Counted from the stretch's first letter, positions 1-11,625 are shown. The stretch: 64,000 nucleotides of DNA from Zea mays (GCF_902167145.1 NC_050098.1:110770207-110834206); one strand, 5' to 3'. Made by a program: numbers and translations. The notes: a model not told the origin generated them from the letters alone.

Positions 1-380
1 GAGTTAGAGAGTTAGTAGAGAGTCAGTGTCCTTTTGATGTAATATTTGTGCCTGCTACTCTCTGTTCTAGCTTGATGTTTTTTTTTTGGCTCACAAACTC
101 GTCATATACTCTCGTTGCTTATGGTTGACTATGTGTATTACGTTTTCACCTTATATCATATCACCAGTCTTCTAGTTCTTGTTTCATTAATTTACTTTTT
201 CTTTTATATGAACAAGAATCTTATGATGTGTATGCGCTCACTCTTATTATTATGGTACACATTCTTTCTGTCAAAAATTACTGAGTATAACTAACCATTC
301 TTTCAATTGACAGAATCTTCAAAACAAACTACTCTCACAATACTTGTAGGGTTGTCATCAATCACCAAAAAGGGGGAGAT
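1..380 (+). mobile_element. Copia A1, 3' end of internal region
   Basis: This is non-coding, T-rich sequence that runs straight into a polypurine tract and an LTR, so it is the last part of the internal region of a plus-strand copia element whose gag-pol lies upstream of the window. The text just before the LTR (an AATCACCAAAAAGGGGGAGA-type run) is the same as the reversed text beside the LTRs of copia A2 and copia C, which places A1 in the same Sirevirus-like group. No coding sequence is supported here. Confidence 0.75.
367..380 (+). other. Polypurine tract of copia A1
   Basis: AAAAAGGGGGAGAT lies directly against the TGAAAG start of the LTR. This is the expected plus-strand DNA primer site and it fixes the element's orientation as plus. 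Confidence 0.8.
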
Positions 381-1875
381 TGAAAGCATCTAGGCCCCTG
401 GTTGGTTTTAGTGATTAATGACAACGTAATATTATATGTGACTAACGTGTGTTTTGCAGAGACAAATGGTAAGTTAGGTCACATGACAGGTAAAAGCACT
501 ACAATGTGAAAGCAATCCCGGAGATAAGAACTCGAAGCGACGGCTAAAACGACGGAACAAAAGGTGAAGGTCTACGGAGTCCGAGTGTCAAGGAGATGTG
601 GACACTCGCGATTTAGTTAGATCTTTTATTCTCTTTTAGCCGTACTATAAAGAGGGGTTGTCGATGAGTAGTTTGACCAAGAGAGTTCTAGTGTAGTGTT
701 GGTGCACAATCACACTCATACACAGTGCTAGGTGTCACTCTAGAACTCACATACAAGTTAGAGCGAAAACCGATTTGAAAATCAGCTGAAAAACAAGACT
801 TAGGGTTTCTGGCTTTGGGGCACCGGACTGTCCGGTGTGCACCGGACTGTCCGGTGCACCCTCTGCCAGGTGGGACCAGGCTGGTTCACAGTAGAGCCTT
901 CCCAGTCGCAGAAACCCGAGAGCGCTGCCTTCGGAGATGAATTTTAGTGGCACACCGGACATCGCACCGGACTGTCCGGTGTGCACCGGACAGTGGACTG
1001 TTCACTGTCCGGTGCGCCATGAGTCCAACGGCTCTGTGTCAGAACTAGCCGTTGGAAGTGACCGTTGGCGCACCGGTGGCGCACCGTTGGCGCACCGGTG
1101 GCGCACCGGACTGTCCGGTGCGCCATCGCGCAGCAAGTTTCCTGTAACGGCTAGTTGGTGGGTGAGGGCTATTTATACCCCTTCCACCCACCATATTCAA
1201 GGTCTTGCACTCCACATTTATTCCAGCACCTTGGTAGAGTATTGCAAGCACCAAAAGCCTAGTGAGGAGATTAGAGAATCATAATCCGCGCTTGTTCCTC
1301 ATTAGCGCTAGTGAGAGCCACCTAGAGCACACACCACTTGCATTAGGCTTCTCTTGGTCAAGCGAAAGTCTATGGCTTGTTACTCTTGGTGATCGGCATC
1401 ACCTAGACGGCTTGGTGGCGTTGGGAGCTCGGTGATCACCGTGAAGATCTTGTTGGTGACCCGACTCAAGTTTGTAAGCGGTCTCGAGGGATCCACCGCG
1501 CCGGAGTGGCAAAGGATCATCTCGTAGTGAGCACTTGGTTCTTGCGAGGACCAAGGGGGAGCGATACCCTTGCGCGGGTGCTCCAACGAGGACTAGTGGA
1601 GAGTGCCGACTCTTCGATACCTCGGGAAAAATTGGAGGAGTCTTCTAAACTTTGCTTTACATTCCGCACTTAATTCAAGCTATTTACTTTGTGTATTTGT
1701 TTAGCAAGTATTTGAAGCATTGTTTTAGCCTTGTTACATTTCTAGTATTATTTTCTTAGTGCTAGTTGTTGGGGTGAAGTTGGGCTCTTGTTTAGCTCTT
1801 GCTTAGGTTTTAATTAGTGTTGATTTTTAGAAAAGCCCAATTCACCCCCCCCTCTTGGGCATCGTGATCCTTTCA
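381..1875 (+). repeat. 3' LTR of copia A1 (1,495 bp)
   Basis: The LTR begins TGAAAG and ends CTTTCA, a six-base inverted terminal repeat with the usual TG...CA ends, and follows the polypurine tract. It holds a cluster of CACCGGAC-type palindromes upstream of a TATTTATA box at 1170-1177, so transcription would start roughly 30 bases later. A C-rich run (CAATTCACCCCCCCC) near the end matches the U5 end of the other copia LTRs here. The five bases after it, ACTGT (1876-1880), should be the target duplication, but the partner copy is outside the window. Confidence 0.85.
821..1121 (+). repeat. Palindrome cluster in A1 LTR
   Basis: Copies of CACCGGACTGTCCGGTG lie at 821-837, 840-856 and 965-981. 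Variants follow, including one split by GGACTGTTCACTG near 984-1015, a run of short CACCGGTGGCG and CACCGTTGGCG units at about 1073-1100, and a last full copy near 1105-1121. The cluster sits in U3 just upstream of the TATA box. Such palindromic repeats are described for Sirevirus LTRs and are thought to be cis-regulatory. Confidence 0.8.
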
Positions 1876-2767
1876 ACTGTCTAGCAGGCTTATTCATGGA
1901 AGCTCACCGAAGTCGGAGTTATTCGATCGCGAGAAACATCCCATTTTTGGAGCCTGTTAAAACTTTTAATTCTCGGAACGAATGCAAACTCGAAAATCAT
2001 TCTCGAATTATAAATCTCATCTGAAGCTCATTAAATCAAACTCTTGACGGCTGTTATTTGCTCTGAGCCCGAGTCTAATTCCTCGAACTTGATCTATGTC
2101 TGACTATTTTATCTGGTTTCGTACCCGCAAACGGAATACTCAGTATGTCGTCCTTTAATAAATTCTTACTCGACTCAGCATAGTATCTTTGTGTCTAAAC
2201 CGAATTCAAAACCCGCATCGACAGTGCTTTTAAAAATATCACGCTTCGCCTTCTCTGACTAAAAATCCGAAAGCCGGTCGTATCCCGAGAAAATTTATTT
2301 TCAGATCATGCGTAGGGATTTGTTGCCAAGCGAAGTCAAATCAAACTCTCGGCCGAATTAATCGCTCAATCGTCCGTTCGTCCGAACTCTATTTCGCTCT
2401 GTTCTCCGTAGAGACGAATCCCGCAGGAGCATTTTTATTCCGGAAAATAAATTAGCGCGACCCAATTTAGCGTTTTGGGCCAGCCCAACCCAGCCCATTT
2501 GGCCCACTAAGGAATCCTAACCCTAGTGCCCCTCTTTAAATAGGAGCCCTCTCCTAGCAAGTGGAGACATTTTTGCACTCCCACCCCTCCATTTTTCCCA
2601 GCCGCCACCTTCTTTCTTCCCTGCCACTTCTTCACGGCAGCAACAGCCACCAGCGAGCTGCCCTCTCCATCGCGCTCCCAACCATGGCGTCCCTCTCCCC
2701 TTCTTCTCCCTCAAGCAAGCAGCGCCCTTCCCTGTGCTCCAGCCGACCTCCTCTGCCCGCGCTCCTG
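1876..2767. repeat. Unclassified LTR-like sequence H, piece 1
   Basis: This is non-coding, AT-rich then GC-rich sequence between the A1 LTR and copia A2. A TATA-like TTTAAATA lies at 2535-2542, followed by C-rich sequence with an ATGGCGTCC start at 2684 that gives only a short low-complexity frame. The flank at 2763-2767 (TCCTG) continues at 11626 (TCCTC) beyond A2. A TG near 1878 could be an LTR start, but the A1 target duplication overlaps it, so the left end of H is not proven. The pieces together are about 6.1 kb, long for one LTR, so H may contain more than an LTR. Confidence 0.45.
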
Positions 2768-3982
2768 TGAGAGCACCTAGAGGGGGGTGAATAGGTGATC
2801 CTGTAAAACTTGAACTTAATGCCACAAAAACTTGTTTAAGCGTTAGCACAATATTGCCAAGTGGCTAGAGAAGAGTCTTAGCGAAACACAATAACCACAA
2901 GAGAATCAACACAGGTAGACACAGTGATTTATCCCGTGGTTCGGCCAAGTACAACACTTCCCTACTTCCACGTTGTGGCGTCCCAACAGACGAGGGTTGC
3001 AATCAACCCCTCTCAAGTGGTCTAAAGACCCACTTGAATACCACGGTGTTTGCTTTTCTTTTCTATATCCCGTTCGCGAGGAATCTCCACAACTTGGAGT
3101 CCCTCGCCCTTACAAAGATGTTCACAAAGAAGCACAGAGTAAGGGAGGGATTAGCAACTCACACAAGACACAAAGATCACAGCAAATACGCACACACAAG
3201 ACCCAGACTTAAGCTCAAAAGACTAGCACACTAGAACGGAGCTCAAATCACTAGAATGTCGAACAAGTGCGCAAGAATGGAGTGTGAGTGATCAAGAGTG
3301 CTCAAGGAATGCTTGTTATATTCCTCCATGCACCTAGGGGTCCCTTTTATAGCCCCAAGGCAGCTAGGAGCCGTTGAGAGCAATCCGGGAAGGCAATTCT
3401 TGCCTTCAGTCGCCTGGCGCACCGGACAGTCCGGTGCACTACCGGACACTGTCCGGTGCGGATTTCCTTCCTTATTTGGCGAAGCCGACCGTTGGCAGCC
3501 TTGGAGCCGTTGGCGCACCGGACAGTCCGGTGCCCCCTCCCGACCGTTGGCTCGACCACGTGTCTCGCGCAGATCGTGCAGTCGACCGTTGGCCTGGCCG
3601 ACTGTTGGCTCACCGGACAGTCCGGTGCACACCGGACAGTCCGGTGAATTATAGCCGTACGCCGTTAACTTATTCCCGAGAGCGGCAAGTTCGCCTGAGC
3701 CAGTCTGGCACACCGGACACTGTCCGGTGCACCACCGGACAGTCCGGTGCACTCAGACAGAGCTGGCTTTGGCTGAACAAGGCCATCTCTTCTCCAATTC
3801 GATTTCTCCTGTTTCCAGCACTTAGACACAATACATTAGTCATTAAAACAATGTACTAAGTCTGAGAAACATACCTTTATACTTGATTTGTACTTTGTCC
3901 ACCATTTGACACTTAGGCACTTGTGTTGGACACTAAATCACCAAAACACTTAGAAATGGCCCAAGGGCACATTTCCCTTTCA
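2768..3982 (-). repeat. 3' LTR of copia A2 (1,215 bp)
   Basis: On the plus strand it runs TGAGAGCACC...CCCTTTCA. It is nearly identical by eye to 10404-11625. The sense-strand TATAAAAG is the reverse of CTTTTATA at 3344-3351. It differs from its partner in the length of a G run near the outer end (6 against 11-12) and in which palindrome is doubled. The polypurine tract follows at 3983. Confidence 0.92.
3420..3749 (-). repeat. Seven-palindrome cluster, A2 3' LTR
   Basis: CACCGGACAGTCCGGTG copies lie at 3420-3436, 3516-3532, 3611-3627, 3630-3646 and 3733-3749. Two longer forms with core ACACTGT lie at about 3441-3457 and 3711-3729. Short CCGACCGTTGGC-type units lie between them. The cluster is upstream of the sense-strand TATA box. 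Confidence 0.85.
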
Positions 3983-4769
3983 ATCTCCCCCTTTTTGGTG
4001 ATTAATGCCAACATAACATAAAGCAAGTAGAACAAGTACAAAATCAATTCAAATAAGAACTCAAATTTGTTTTGAATCAAATTTGGCATATATGGATCAT
4101 TCTTTGCCACCACTTGGTTTGTTTTTGCAAATCAAACTCAATTTCCTATCTCTAATTCAAACACACATGTTGAAACATAAAGAGAGATATTTCACGAGAA
4201 ATTGATCAAGGATTCAAAAGCTCCCCCTTTTTACCATAATTAAACCTTCTCCCCACAGGAGACCAACTTTCAACAATAAGAGCAATTAAGAGTATTTTGA
4301 CAAACAAGAACTCTAACTCTATTATTTTCAAAACTCACAAGTGGTAGCTGATCCATTTATTGCTTTGGCCTTATTTTCTCCCCCTTTGGCATCAAGCACC
4401 AAAACAGGATCAATTTTGGCCCTTTAACCCCATTGCCTCACCAAAAATCTTCAACTAAGAGTAAAAGGCAATAAGAGTACGAAGATGAACTTGGAAGAAG
4501 TTACTCGTTCATCGAAGTGTAGTGGAAGTCTTGCATGGTCCAAGTTCACCTTTTCCCTTTCAATCCTCCTTTGAGACTAAATTAAGCAAACTCAAGCACA
4601 CAGTTAGTCTCAAAAGGTCAAGTTGTAGCACATCTCCCCCTAAATTTGTGCATCACATGCAAATGGACTTGTATGGTCCGAGGAGTGCTTGTACAACTTG
4701 AGCACCATAAATAAACAACAAAATGTATAAGGAACATGATCAAAGGCATAAACACATGTATGCTATAAA
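3983..4769 (-). other. Copia A2 3' non-coding region with multiple polypurine tracts
   Basis: The stretch between the 3' LTR and the pol stop is non-coding. On the sense strand it carries the main polypurine tract (reverse of AATCTCCCCCTTTTT at 3982-3997) and further tracts at about 4221-4232, 4379-4389 and 4633-4641. Multiple polypurine tracts downstream of pol are a described Sirevirus trait. A perfect 10 bp inverted repeat lies at 4571-4613. Confidence 0.75.
4571..4613 (-). other. Hairpin beside an extra polypurine tract (A2)
   Basis: TTGAGACTAA (4571-4580) and TTAGTCTCAA (4604-4613) are perfect reverse complements separated by 23 bases. A CTCCCCCT tract follows about 20 bases later on the plus strand, which is 5' of the hairpin on the element's sense strand. 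The same arrangement recurs three times in copia C with different arm bases. Confidence 0.7.
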
Positions 4770-5816
4770 TCAATCCAAGTTCCACGAATCTAAGACATTT
4801 AGCTCACTACGCAACTTGCAAAAGGTCTGCTCATCTAAAGGCTTGGTAAAGATATCGGCTAGCTGGTTCTCGGAGCTAACATGAAACACTTCGATATCTC
4901 CCTTTTGCTGGTGGTCTCTCAAAAAGTGATGCCGGATGTCTATGTGCTTTGTGCGGCTGTGTTCAACAGGATTATCCGCCATGCGGATAGCACTCTCATT
5001 ATCACATAGGAGTGGGACTTTGCTCAGATTGTAGCCAAAGTCCCTGAGGGTTTGCCTCATCCAAAGTAGTTGCGCAGAACACTGTCCTGCGGCAATGTAC
5101 TCGGCCTCAGCGGTGGATAGGGCAACGGAAGTTTGTTTCTTAGAACTCCATGACACCAGGGACCTTCCTAAGAATTGGCACGTCCCCGATGTACTCTTCC
5201 TATCGACCTTACATCCAGCATAGTCGGAATCTGAATATCCAATTAAGTCAAAGGTAGACCCCTTTGGATACCAGATCCCGAAACAAGGCATAGCGAGTAA
5301 ATATCTAAGAATTCGCTTCACAGCCACTAAGTGACACTCCTTAGGATCGGATTGAAATCTAGCACACATGCATACGCTAAGCATAATATCTAGTCTACTA
5401 GCACATAAATAAAGTAAAGACCCTATCATAGACCGGTATGCTTTTTGATCAACAGACTTACCTCCTTTGTTGAGGTTGGTGTGTCCGTCGGTTCCCATCG
5501 GAGTCTTTGCGGGCTTGGCGTCCTTCATCCCAAATCGCTTGATCAAGTCTTGCGTGTACTTGGTTTGAGAGATGAAGGTTCCATCCTTGAGTTGCCTCAG
5601 TTGGAACCCAAGGAAGTAGCTTAACTCGCCCATCATCGACATCTTGAATTTCTGAGTCAACACCCTGCTAAACTCTTCACAAGACTTTTGGTTAGTAGAA
5701 CCAAATATTATGTCATCGACATAAATTTGGCACACAAAAAGATCACCATCACAAGTCTTAGTAAAAAGAGTTGGATCGGCTTTCCCAACCTTGAAAGCAT
5801 TAGCAATTAAAAAGTC
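4770..5816 (-). pseudogene. Copia A2 pol, RT end and RNase H
   Basis: This is the C-terminal part of copia pol, in frame with the upstream part but cut off by a TGA at its start, where the family normally has an arginine (CGA to TGA). Visible are the RT catalytic box IYVDDIIFGS, the RT end, and a complete copia RNase H with SDSDYAG, STAEAEYIAA, LLCDNESAIR and the terminal QLADIFTKPL. An internal methionine at 5735 opens a 321-residue frame, but that is probably not a real start. It ends at the true pol stop, followed by the non-coding 3' region. RNase H would remove the RNA template during cDNA synthesis. Confidence 0.9.
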
Positions 5817-7964
5817 TCAAAGGAATTTATACCATGCTCTTGGGGCTTGCTTAAGTCCATAGAGCGCCTTAGAGAGCTTACACACGTGGTTGGGGTACCG
5901 TTCATCCTCGAAGCCAGGGGGTTGCTCCACGTACACCTCCTCCTTGATTGGCCCGTTGAGGAAAGCGCTCTTCACATCCATTTGGAACAACCTGAAGGAA
6001 TGATGAGCGGCATATGCTAGCAAGATACGAATGGACTCTAGCCTAGCCACAGGAGCAAAAGTCTCCTCAAAGTCCAAACCTGCGACTTGGGCATAACCTT
6101 TTGCCGCAAGTCGTGCCTTGTTCCTTGTCACCACCCCGTGCTCGTCTTGTTTGTTGCGGAACACCCACTTGGTTCCCACAACATTTTGCTTGGGACGAGG
6201 CACCAGTGTCCAAACTTCATTTCTTTTGAAGTTGTTGAGCTCCTCCTGCATGGCCAACACCCAGTCCGGATCTAGCAAGGCCTCTTCTACCCTGAAAGGC
6301 TCAATAGAAGAGACAAAGGAGTAATGCTCACAAAAATTAACTAATCGAGATCGAGTAGTTACTCCCTTGCTAATATCACCCAAAATTTGGTCGACGGGAT
6401 GATCCCTTTGAATCATTGCTCGAACTTGGGTTGGAGGTGCCGGTTGTGCTTCTTCCTCCATTACATGATCGTCTTGTGCTCCCTCTTGATCACACGCCTC
6501 CTGTTCATCATCTTGAGTTGGGGGTTGCACCATTGTTGAGGAAGAAGGTTGATCTTGCTCATCTTGTTCCTGTGGCCGCACATCTCTAATTGCCATGGTG
6601 CGTATTGCGGTTGTTGGAACTTCTTCTTCATCTACATCATCAAAATCAACAACTTGCTCTCTTGGAGAGCCATTAGTCTCATCAAATACAACGTCGCTAG
6701 AGACTTCAACCAAACCCGATGATTTGTTGAAGACTCTATACGCCTTTGTATTTGAGTCATAACCTAACAAAAACCCTTCTACGGCTTTGGGAGCAAATTT
6801 GGAATTCCTGCCCTTCTTCACTAAAATGTAGCATTTACTCCCAAAAACTCGAAAATACGAAACATTGGGTTTGTTACCGGTTAGTAGCTCATACGACGTC
6901 TTCTTGAGGAGGCGATGAAGGTAGACCCTGTTGATGGCGTGGCAAGCCGTGTTCACGGCTTCCGACCAAAAGGGCTCGGGGGTCTTGAACTCTCCAAGTA
7001 TCGTCCTCGCCATGTCTATAAGTGTCCTGTTCTTCCTCTCTACCACACCATTTTGCTGTGGTGTGTAGGGAGCGGAGAACTCGTGCTTGATCCCTTCCTC
7101 CTCAAGGTACTCCTCCACTTGAAGGTTCTTGAACTCGGACCCATTGTCACTCCTTATCTTTTTCACCTTGAGCTCAAACTCATTTTGAGCTCTCCTTAGG
7201 AAGCGCTTGAGGGTCCCTTGGGTTTCAGATTTATCCTGCAAAAAGAATACCCAAGTGAAGCGGGAAAAGTCATCAACTATAACAAGACCATACTTACTTC
7301 CTCCTATACTTAGATAGGTGACGGGTCCGAAGAGGTCCATGTGAAGCATCTCCAAAGGTCTTGATGTGGTCATCACATTTTTGGTGTTATGGGAGCTTCC
7401 CACCTGTTTGCCTGCTTGACAAGCTGCACAAGGTCTATCTTTTTCGAATTGCACATTAGTTAAACCTATCACGTGTTCTCCCTTTAGAAGCTTGTGAAGG
7501 TTCTTCATCCCCACATGTGCTAAGCGGCGATGCCACAGCCAGCCCATGCTAGTCTTAGCAATTAAGCATGCATCTAGACCGGCCTCTTCTTTTGCAAAAT
7601 CAACTAAGTAAAGTTTGCCGTCTAATACACCCTTAAAAGCTAATGAACCATCACTTCTTCTAAAGACAGACACATCTACATTTATGAATAGACAATTATA
7701 TCCCATATTGCATAATTGACTAACAGATAACAAATTATATCCAAGAGACTCAACTAAAAACACATTAGATATAGAGTGCTCGGATGAAATAACAATTTTA
7801 CCTAACCCTTTTACCTTGCCTTGATTCCCATCACCAAATATTATTGAATCTTGGGAAACCTTGTTTTTAACGTAGGAGGTGAACATCTTCTTCTCCCCCG
7901 TCATATGGTTTGTGCATCCGCTGTCGATAATCCAGCTTGAACCCCCGGATGCATAAACCTGCAA
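5817..7964 (-). CDS. Copia A2 pol: protease, integrase, RT N-terminus
   Basis: This is a 715-residue frame. At the start is the aspartic protease box [11 protein letters not shown]. Next is the integrase zinc domain (HRRLAH then CAACQAGK), then the integrase core with D in HMDLFGP, D in RSDNGSEF and E in [10 protein letters not shown] linker with acidic and PTQ-rich sequence leads to RT ([33 protein letters not shown]). It stops at TGA where RT should continue to the YVDD box at about 5715. Integrase before RT is the copia order. The frame begins next to the end of gag but in a different frame, so either a programmed frameshift or an indel separates them. Confidence 0.92.
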   Translation of the reverse strand: MQVYASGGSSWIIDSGCTNHMTGEKKMFTSYVKNKVSQDSIIFGDGNQGKVKGLGKIVISSEHSISNVFLVESLGYNLLSVSQLCNMGYNCLFINVDVSVFRRSDGSLAFKGVLDGKLYLVDFAKEEAGLDACLIAKTSMGWLWHRRLAHVGMKNLHKLLKGEHVIGLTNVQFEKDRPCAACQAGKQVGSSHNTKNVMTTSRPLEMLHMDLFGPVTYLSIGGSKYGLVIVDDFSRFTWVFFLQDKSETQGTLKRFLRRAQNEFELKVKKIRSDNGSEFKNLQVEEYLEEEGIKHEFSAPYTPQQNGVVERKNRTLIDMARTILGEFKTPEPFWSEAVNTACHAINRVYLHRLLKKTSYELLTGNKPNVSYFRVFGSKCYILVKKGRNSKFAPKAVEGFLLGYDSNTKAYRVFNKSSGLVEVSSDVVFDETNGSPREQVVDFDDVDEEEVPTTAIRTMAIRDVRPQEQDEQDQPSSSTMVQPPTQDDEQEACDQEGAQDDHVMEEEAQPAPPTQVRAMIQRDHPVDQILGDISKGVTTRSRLVNFCEHYSFVSSIEPFRVEEALLDPDWVLAMQEELNNFKRNEVWTLVPRPKQNVVGTKWVFRNKQDEHGVVTRNKARLAAKGYAQVAGLDFEETFAPVARLESIRILLAYAAHHSFRLFQMDVKSAFLNGPIKEEVYVEQPPGFEDERYPNHVCKLSKALYGLKQAPRAWYKFL

Positions 7965-7971
7965 GGCAAAT

Positions 7972-9900
7972 TTAGGCTTGGGTCTTAGGTACCCAACTCT
8001 TGTTGGGTCCTACAAGGTTAGTCACAATTGTCTTAGGGACCCAAATGCAAGTTTTGTCTCCCTTGCATTTTGCCCCTAATTTTCTAGCAACTATCTTCCT
8101 ATCCTTTCTACAAATAGCAAAGGAAGCATTTAAAGCATGATATATTGTAGAAGGTTCATTAACTTTCCTAGGAATATTAACAACATTTCTCCTAGGCATA
8201 TGAACAAAATATCTCCTAGACATATCTTTACCATGCATATAGGAAGAACTAGAAGCAAACATGGCATGAGAGTCAAAAGCATCATAAGCATTACAACTCT
8301 TATAAGACTGTCTTCTATCATGGTACATAAAAGCATGGTTCTTTTTAGCACTACTAGCCATAGGGGCCTTCCCTTTCTCCTTGGCGGGGATGGGAGCCTT
8401 ATGGCTTGTTAAGTTCTTGGCTTCCCTCTTGAAACCAAGTCCATCCTTAATTGAGGGGTGTCTACCAATCGTGTAGGCATCCCTTGCAAACTTTAGCTTA
8501 TCAAAATCACTCTTGCTAGTCTTAAGTTGGGCATTAAGACTAGTCAATTCATCATTCAATTTGGAAATTGTAACAAGGTGTTCACTACAAGCATCAATGT
8601 CAAAATCTTTACACCTATTGCAAATCGTAACATGTTCTACACAAGAGTTAGATTTACTAGCTATCTCTAACTTAGCATTCAAATCATCATTTATGCTCCT
8701 TAAGCTAGAAATTGTCTCATGGCAGGAAGATAGTTCACAAGAAAGCATTTCATTTCTCTTTATTTCTAAAGCAAGGGATTTTTGAGCTTCTACAAACTTA
8801 TCATGTTCATCATATAAGAGATCCTCTTGCTTTTCTAGCAATCTATTCTTATCATTCAAAGCATCAATCAATTCATTTATTTTATCCACCTTGGTTCTAT
8901 CTAGACCCTTGAATAAACATGAATAATCTATTTCATCATCATCACTAGACTCATCCTCACTTGAAGAAGCATAAGTACTAGTGTTACGAGCGCTTACCTT
9001 CTTTTCCCTTGCCATGAGGCAAGTGTGATGCTCGTTGGGGAAGAGGGATGACTTGTTGAAGGCAGTGGCGGCGAGTCCTTCGTTGTCGGAGTCGGACGAC
9101 GAACAATCCGAGTCCCACTCCTTGCCAAGATGTGCCTCGCCTTTTGCCTTCTTATAGTTCTTCTTCTTCTCCCTCTTGTTCCCTTGTTCCTGGTCACTAC
9201 CATTGTCGGGACAGTTAGCAATAAAATGACCAACCTTACCACATTTGAAGCATGAGCGCTTCCTCTTTGTCTTGGTCTTGCTTGGCTGCTCCTTGCGACC
9301 CTTTAGCGCCGTCTTGAAGCGCTTGATGATGAGGGCCATCTCTTCATCATTGAGTCCGACCGCCTCAACTTGCGCCACCTTGCTAGGTAGCGCCTCCTTG
9401 CTCCTCGTTGCCTTGAGAGCAATGGGTTGAGGCTCATGGATTGGACCGTTCAACGCGTCGTCGACATATCTCGCCTCCTTGATCATCATTCGCCCACTTA
9501 CAAATTTCCCAAGAACTTCTTCGGGCGACATCTTGGTGTACCTAGGATTTTCACGGATATTGTTCACCAAATGTGGATCAAGTACAGTAAAGGACCTTAG
9601 CATTAGACGAACGACGTCGTGGTCCGTCCATCGTGTGCTTCCGTAGCTCCTTATCTTGTTGATGAGGGTCTTGAGCCGGTTGTATGTTTGGGTTGGCTCC
9701 TCTCCCCTGATCATTGCGAATCTTCCAAGCTCGCCCTCCACCAAATCCATTTTGGTGAGTAAGGTGACGTCGTTCCCCTCATGTGAGATCCTGAGGGTGT
9801 CCCAGATTTGCTTGGCATTGTCCAAGCCACTCACCTTATGATACTCGTCCCTGCACAAAGAGGCTAACAACACAGTAGTAGCTTGTGCATTTCTATGAAT
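7972..9900 (-). pseudogene. Copia A2 gag, main part
   Basis: This 633-residue frame has a gag capsid-like region of the UBN2 type (SLCRDEYHKVSG, KQIWDTLRISHEG, MDLVEGELGRF), a zinc knuckle CFKCGKVGHFIANC that would bind element RNA, an acidic serine-rich segment, and a long coiled-coil region before a terminal WVPK motif pair (CIWVPKT, SWVPKTQ). The first methionine at 9873 is not the true start: reading continues upstream to a TAG at 9901-9903 that separates it from the N-terminal piece, probably CAG to TAG. The coiled-coil tail after the zinc knuckle is typical of Sirevirus gag. Confidence 0.88.
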
Positions 9901-10353
9901 CTATTCATTGATAAACATAGGACTATCCGAGCTATCAAATTTCATTCCACTTTCCACAATCTCCCATATGCTCGAATGGAGAGAGAACAAGTGACTATGC
10001 ATTTTGTGGCTCCAAAATCCGTAGTCCTCTCCATCAAAGTGAGGAGGTTTGCCAAGTGGAATGGAGAGCAAATGAGCATTTGTACTTTGCGGAATACGAG
10101 AGTAGTCAAAAAAAAAGTTCGAATTAACCAGTTTCCTTCTCTCGTAGTCGTTGTCGTCGTTGTCCTTTTGGGAAGAAGTGGACTCGTCGCTGTCGTCGTA
10201 GTAGACGATCTCCTTGATACGCCTTGTCTTCTTCTTCCCATCCTTTCGTTTATGTCCCGAGCCCGAGTCGGTAGGCTTGTCATCCTTTGGCTCATTGACG
10301 AAGGACTTCTTCTCCTTATCATTGATCACAATCCCCTTGCCCTTAGGATCCAT
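9901..10353 (-). pseudogene. Copia A2 gag, N-terminal part
   Basis: This 150-residue frame begins MDPKGKGIVI, the likely gag start, 36 bases inside the primer site. It is lysine- and serine-rich with an acidic DDSDEST stretch, then a motif (GKPPHFDGEDYGFW) common at the start of copia capsids. It ends SPMFINE followed by TAG and continues in frame after the stop, so this is one gag gene cut by a nonsense mutation. Confidence 0.85.
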
Positions 10354-10388
10354 CTCTTCGGGCGGTTAGTCCCTTTCTTGAAGAGAAC

Positions 10389-10401
10389 GGCTCCGATACC
10401 A
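10389..10401 (-). other. Primer binding site of copia A2
   Basis: On the minus strand this reads TGGTATCGGAGCC, two bases inside the 5' LTR. It matches the 3' end complement of initiator methionine tRNA except for one base, as in other plant copia elements. Confidence 0.88.
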
Positions 10402-10403
10402 AT

Positions 10404-11625
10404 TGAGAGCACCTAGAGGGGGGGGGGGTGAATAGGTGATCCTGTAAAACTTGAACTTAATGCCACAAAAACTTGGTTAAGCGTTAGCACAGTATTGCCA
10501 AGTGGCTAGAGAAGAGTCTTAGCGAAACACAATAACCACAAGAGAATCAACACAGGTAGACACAGTGGTTTATCCCGTGGTTCGGCCAAGTACAAGACTT
10601 GCCTACTTCCACGTTGTGGCGTCCCAACGGATGAGGGTTGCAATCAACCCCTCTCAAGTGGTCCAAAGACCCACTTGAATACCATGGTGTTTGCTTTTCT
10701 TTTCTATATCCCGTTCGCGAGGAATCTCCACAACTTGGAGTCTCTCGCCCTTACAAAGATGTTCACAAAGAAGCACGGAGTAAGGGAGAGATTAGCAACT
10801 CACACAAGACACAAAGATCACAGCAAATACGCACACACAAGACCCAGACTTAAGCTCAAAAGACTAGCACACTAGAACGGAGCTCAAATCACTAGAATGT
10901 CGAACAAGTGCGCAAGAATGGAGTGTGAGTGATCAAGAGTGCTCAAGGAATGCTTGTTATATTCCTCCATGCGCCTAGGGGTCCCTTTTATAGCCCCAAG
11001 GCAGCTAGGAGCCGTTGAGAGCAATCCGGGAAGGCAATTCTTGCCTTCAGTCGCCTGGCGCACCAGACAGTCCGGTGCACCACCGGACACTGTCCGGTGT
11101 GGATTTCCTTCCTTATTTGGCGAAGCCGACCGTTGGCAGCCTTGGAGCCATTGGCGCACCAGACACTGTCCGGTGCACACCGGACAGTCCGGTGCCCCCT
11201 CCCGACCGTTGGCTCGGCCACGTGTCTCGCGCAGATCGTGCGGCCGACCGTTGGCCCGGCCGACCGTTGGCCCACCGGACAGTCCGGTGAATTATAGCCG
11301 TACGCCGTTAACTTATTCCCGAGAGCGGCAAGTTTGCCTGAGCCAGCCTGGCACACCGGACACTGTCCGGTGCACCACCGGACAGTCCGGTGCACTCAGA
11401 CAGAGCTGGCTTTGGCTGAACGAGGCCATCTCTTCTCCAATTCGATTTCTCCTGTTTCCATCACTTAGACACAATACATTAGTCACTAAAACAATGTACT
11501 AAGTCTGAGAAACATACCTTTATACTTGATTTGTACTTTGTCCACCATTTGACACTTAGGCACTTGTGTTGGACACTAAATCACCAAAACACTTAGAAAT
11601 GGCCCAAGGGCACATTTCCCTTTCA
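10404..11625 (-). repeat. 5' LTR of copia A2 (1,222 bp)
   Basis: TGAGAGCACC...CCCTTTCA on the plus strand, the partner of 2768-3982. The sense-strand TATA box is at 10985-10992. The G run near the outer end is about twice as long as in the other LTR. The flank TCCTC at 11626-11630 is the likely target duplication. Confidence 0.92.
11060..11395 (-). repeat. Palindrome cluster, A2 5' LTR
   Basis: It also has seven units, but the unit near 11061 is decayed (CACCAGACAG). The doubled unit is here at about 11158-11192, while the site doubled in the 3' LTR is single here (about 11274-11290). The pair near 11354-11392 matches the pair at 3711-3749. Confidence 0.8.

Larger units (their letters stand above)
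2768..11625 (-). mobile_element. Copia A2, full-length Sirevirus-like element
   Basis: This is an 8.86 kb element on the minus strand with two LTRs (2768-3982 and 10404-11625), a tRNA-iMet primer site next to the right LTR, a polypurine tract next to the left LTR, and gag, protease, integrase, RT and RNase H between them in copia order. The flanks TCCTG and TCCTC differ at one base, consistent with an aged 5 bp target duplication. Gag-pol carries two in-frame stops and a frame change, so this copy is not intact. Palindromic LTR repeats, a long gag with a coiled coil, and several extra polypurine tracts fit the Sirevirus branch, near maize Ji/Opie by memory only. Confidence 0.93.

Noticed and set aside
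937..1284. Plus-strand frame in the A1 LTR (115 residues)
   Set aside because: It runs through the palindrome cluster and TATA region. The frames there come from repeated CACCGGAC units, on both strands, with no domain.
2561..2770. Possible host gene start with TATA and ATGGCGTCC
   Set aside because: The frame is short and low-complexity and runs into copia A2. The continuation at 11626 gives no long frame. A promoter of an LTR is more likely.
3243..3859. Several overlapping frames in A2 LTRs (also 10884-11502)
   Set aside because: They occur in both LTRs on both strands and are made of the palindrome repeats; not genes.
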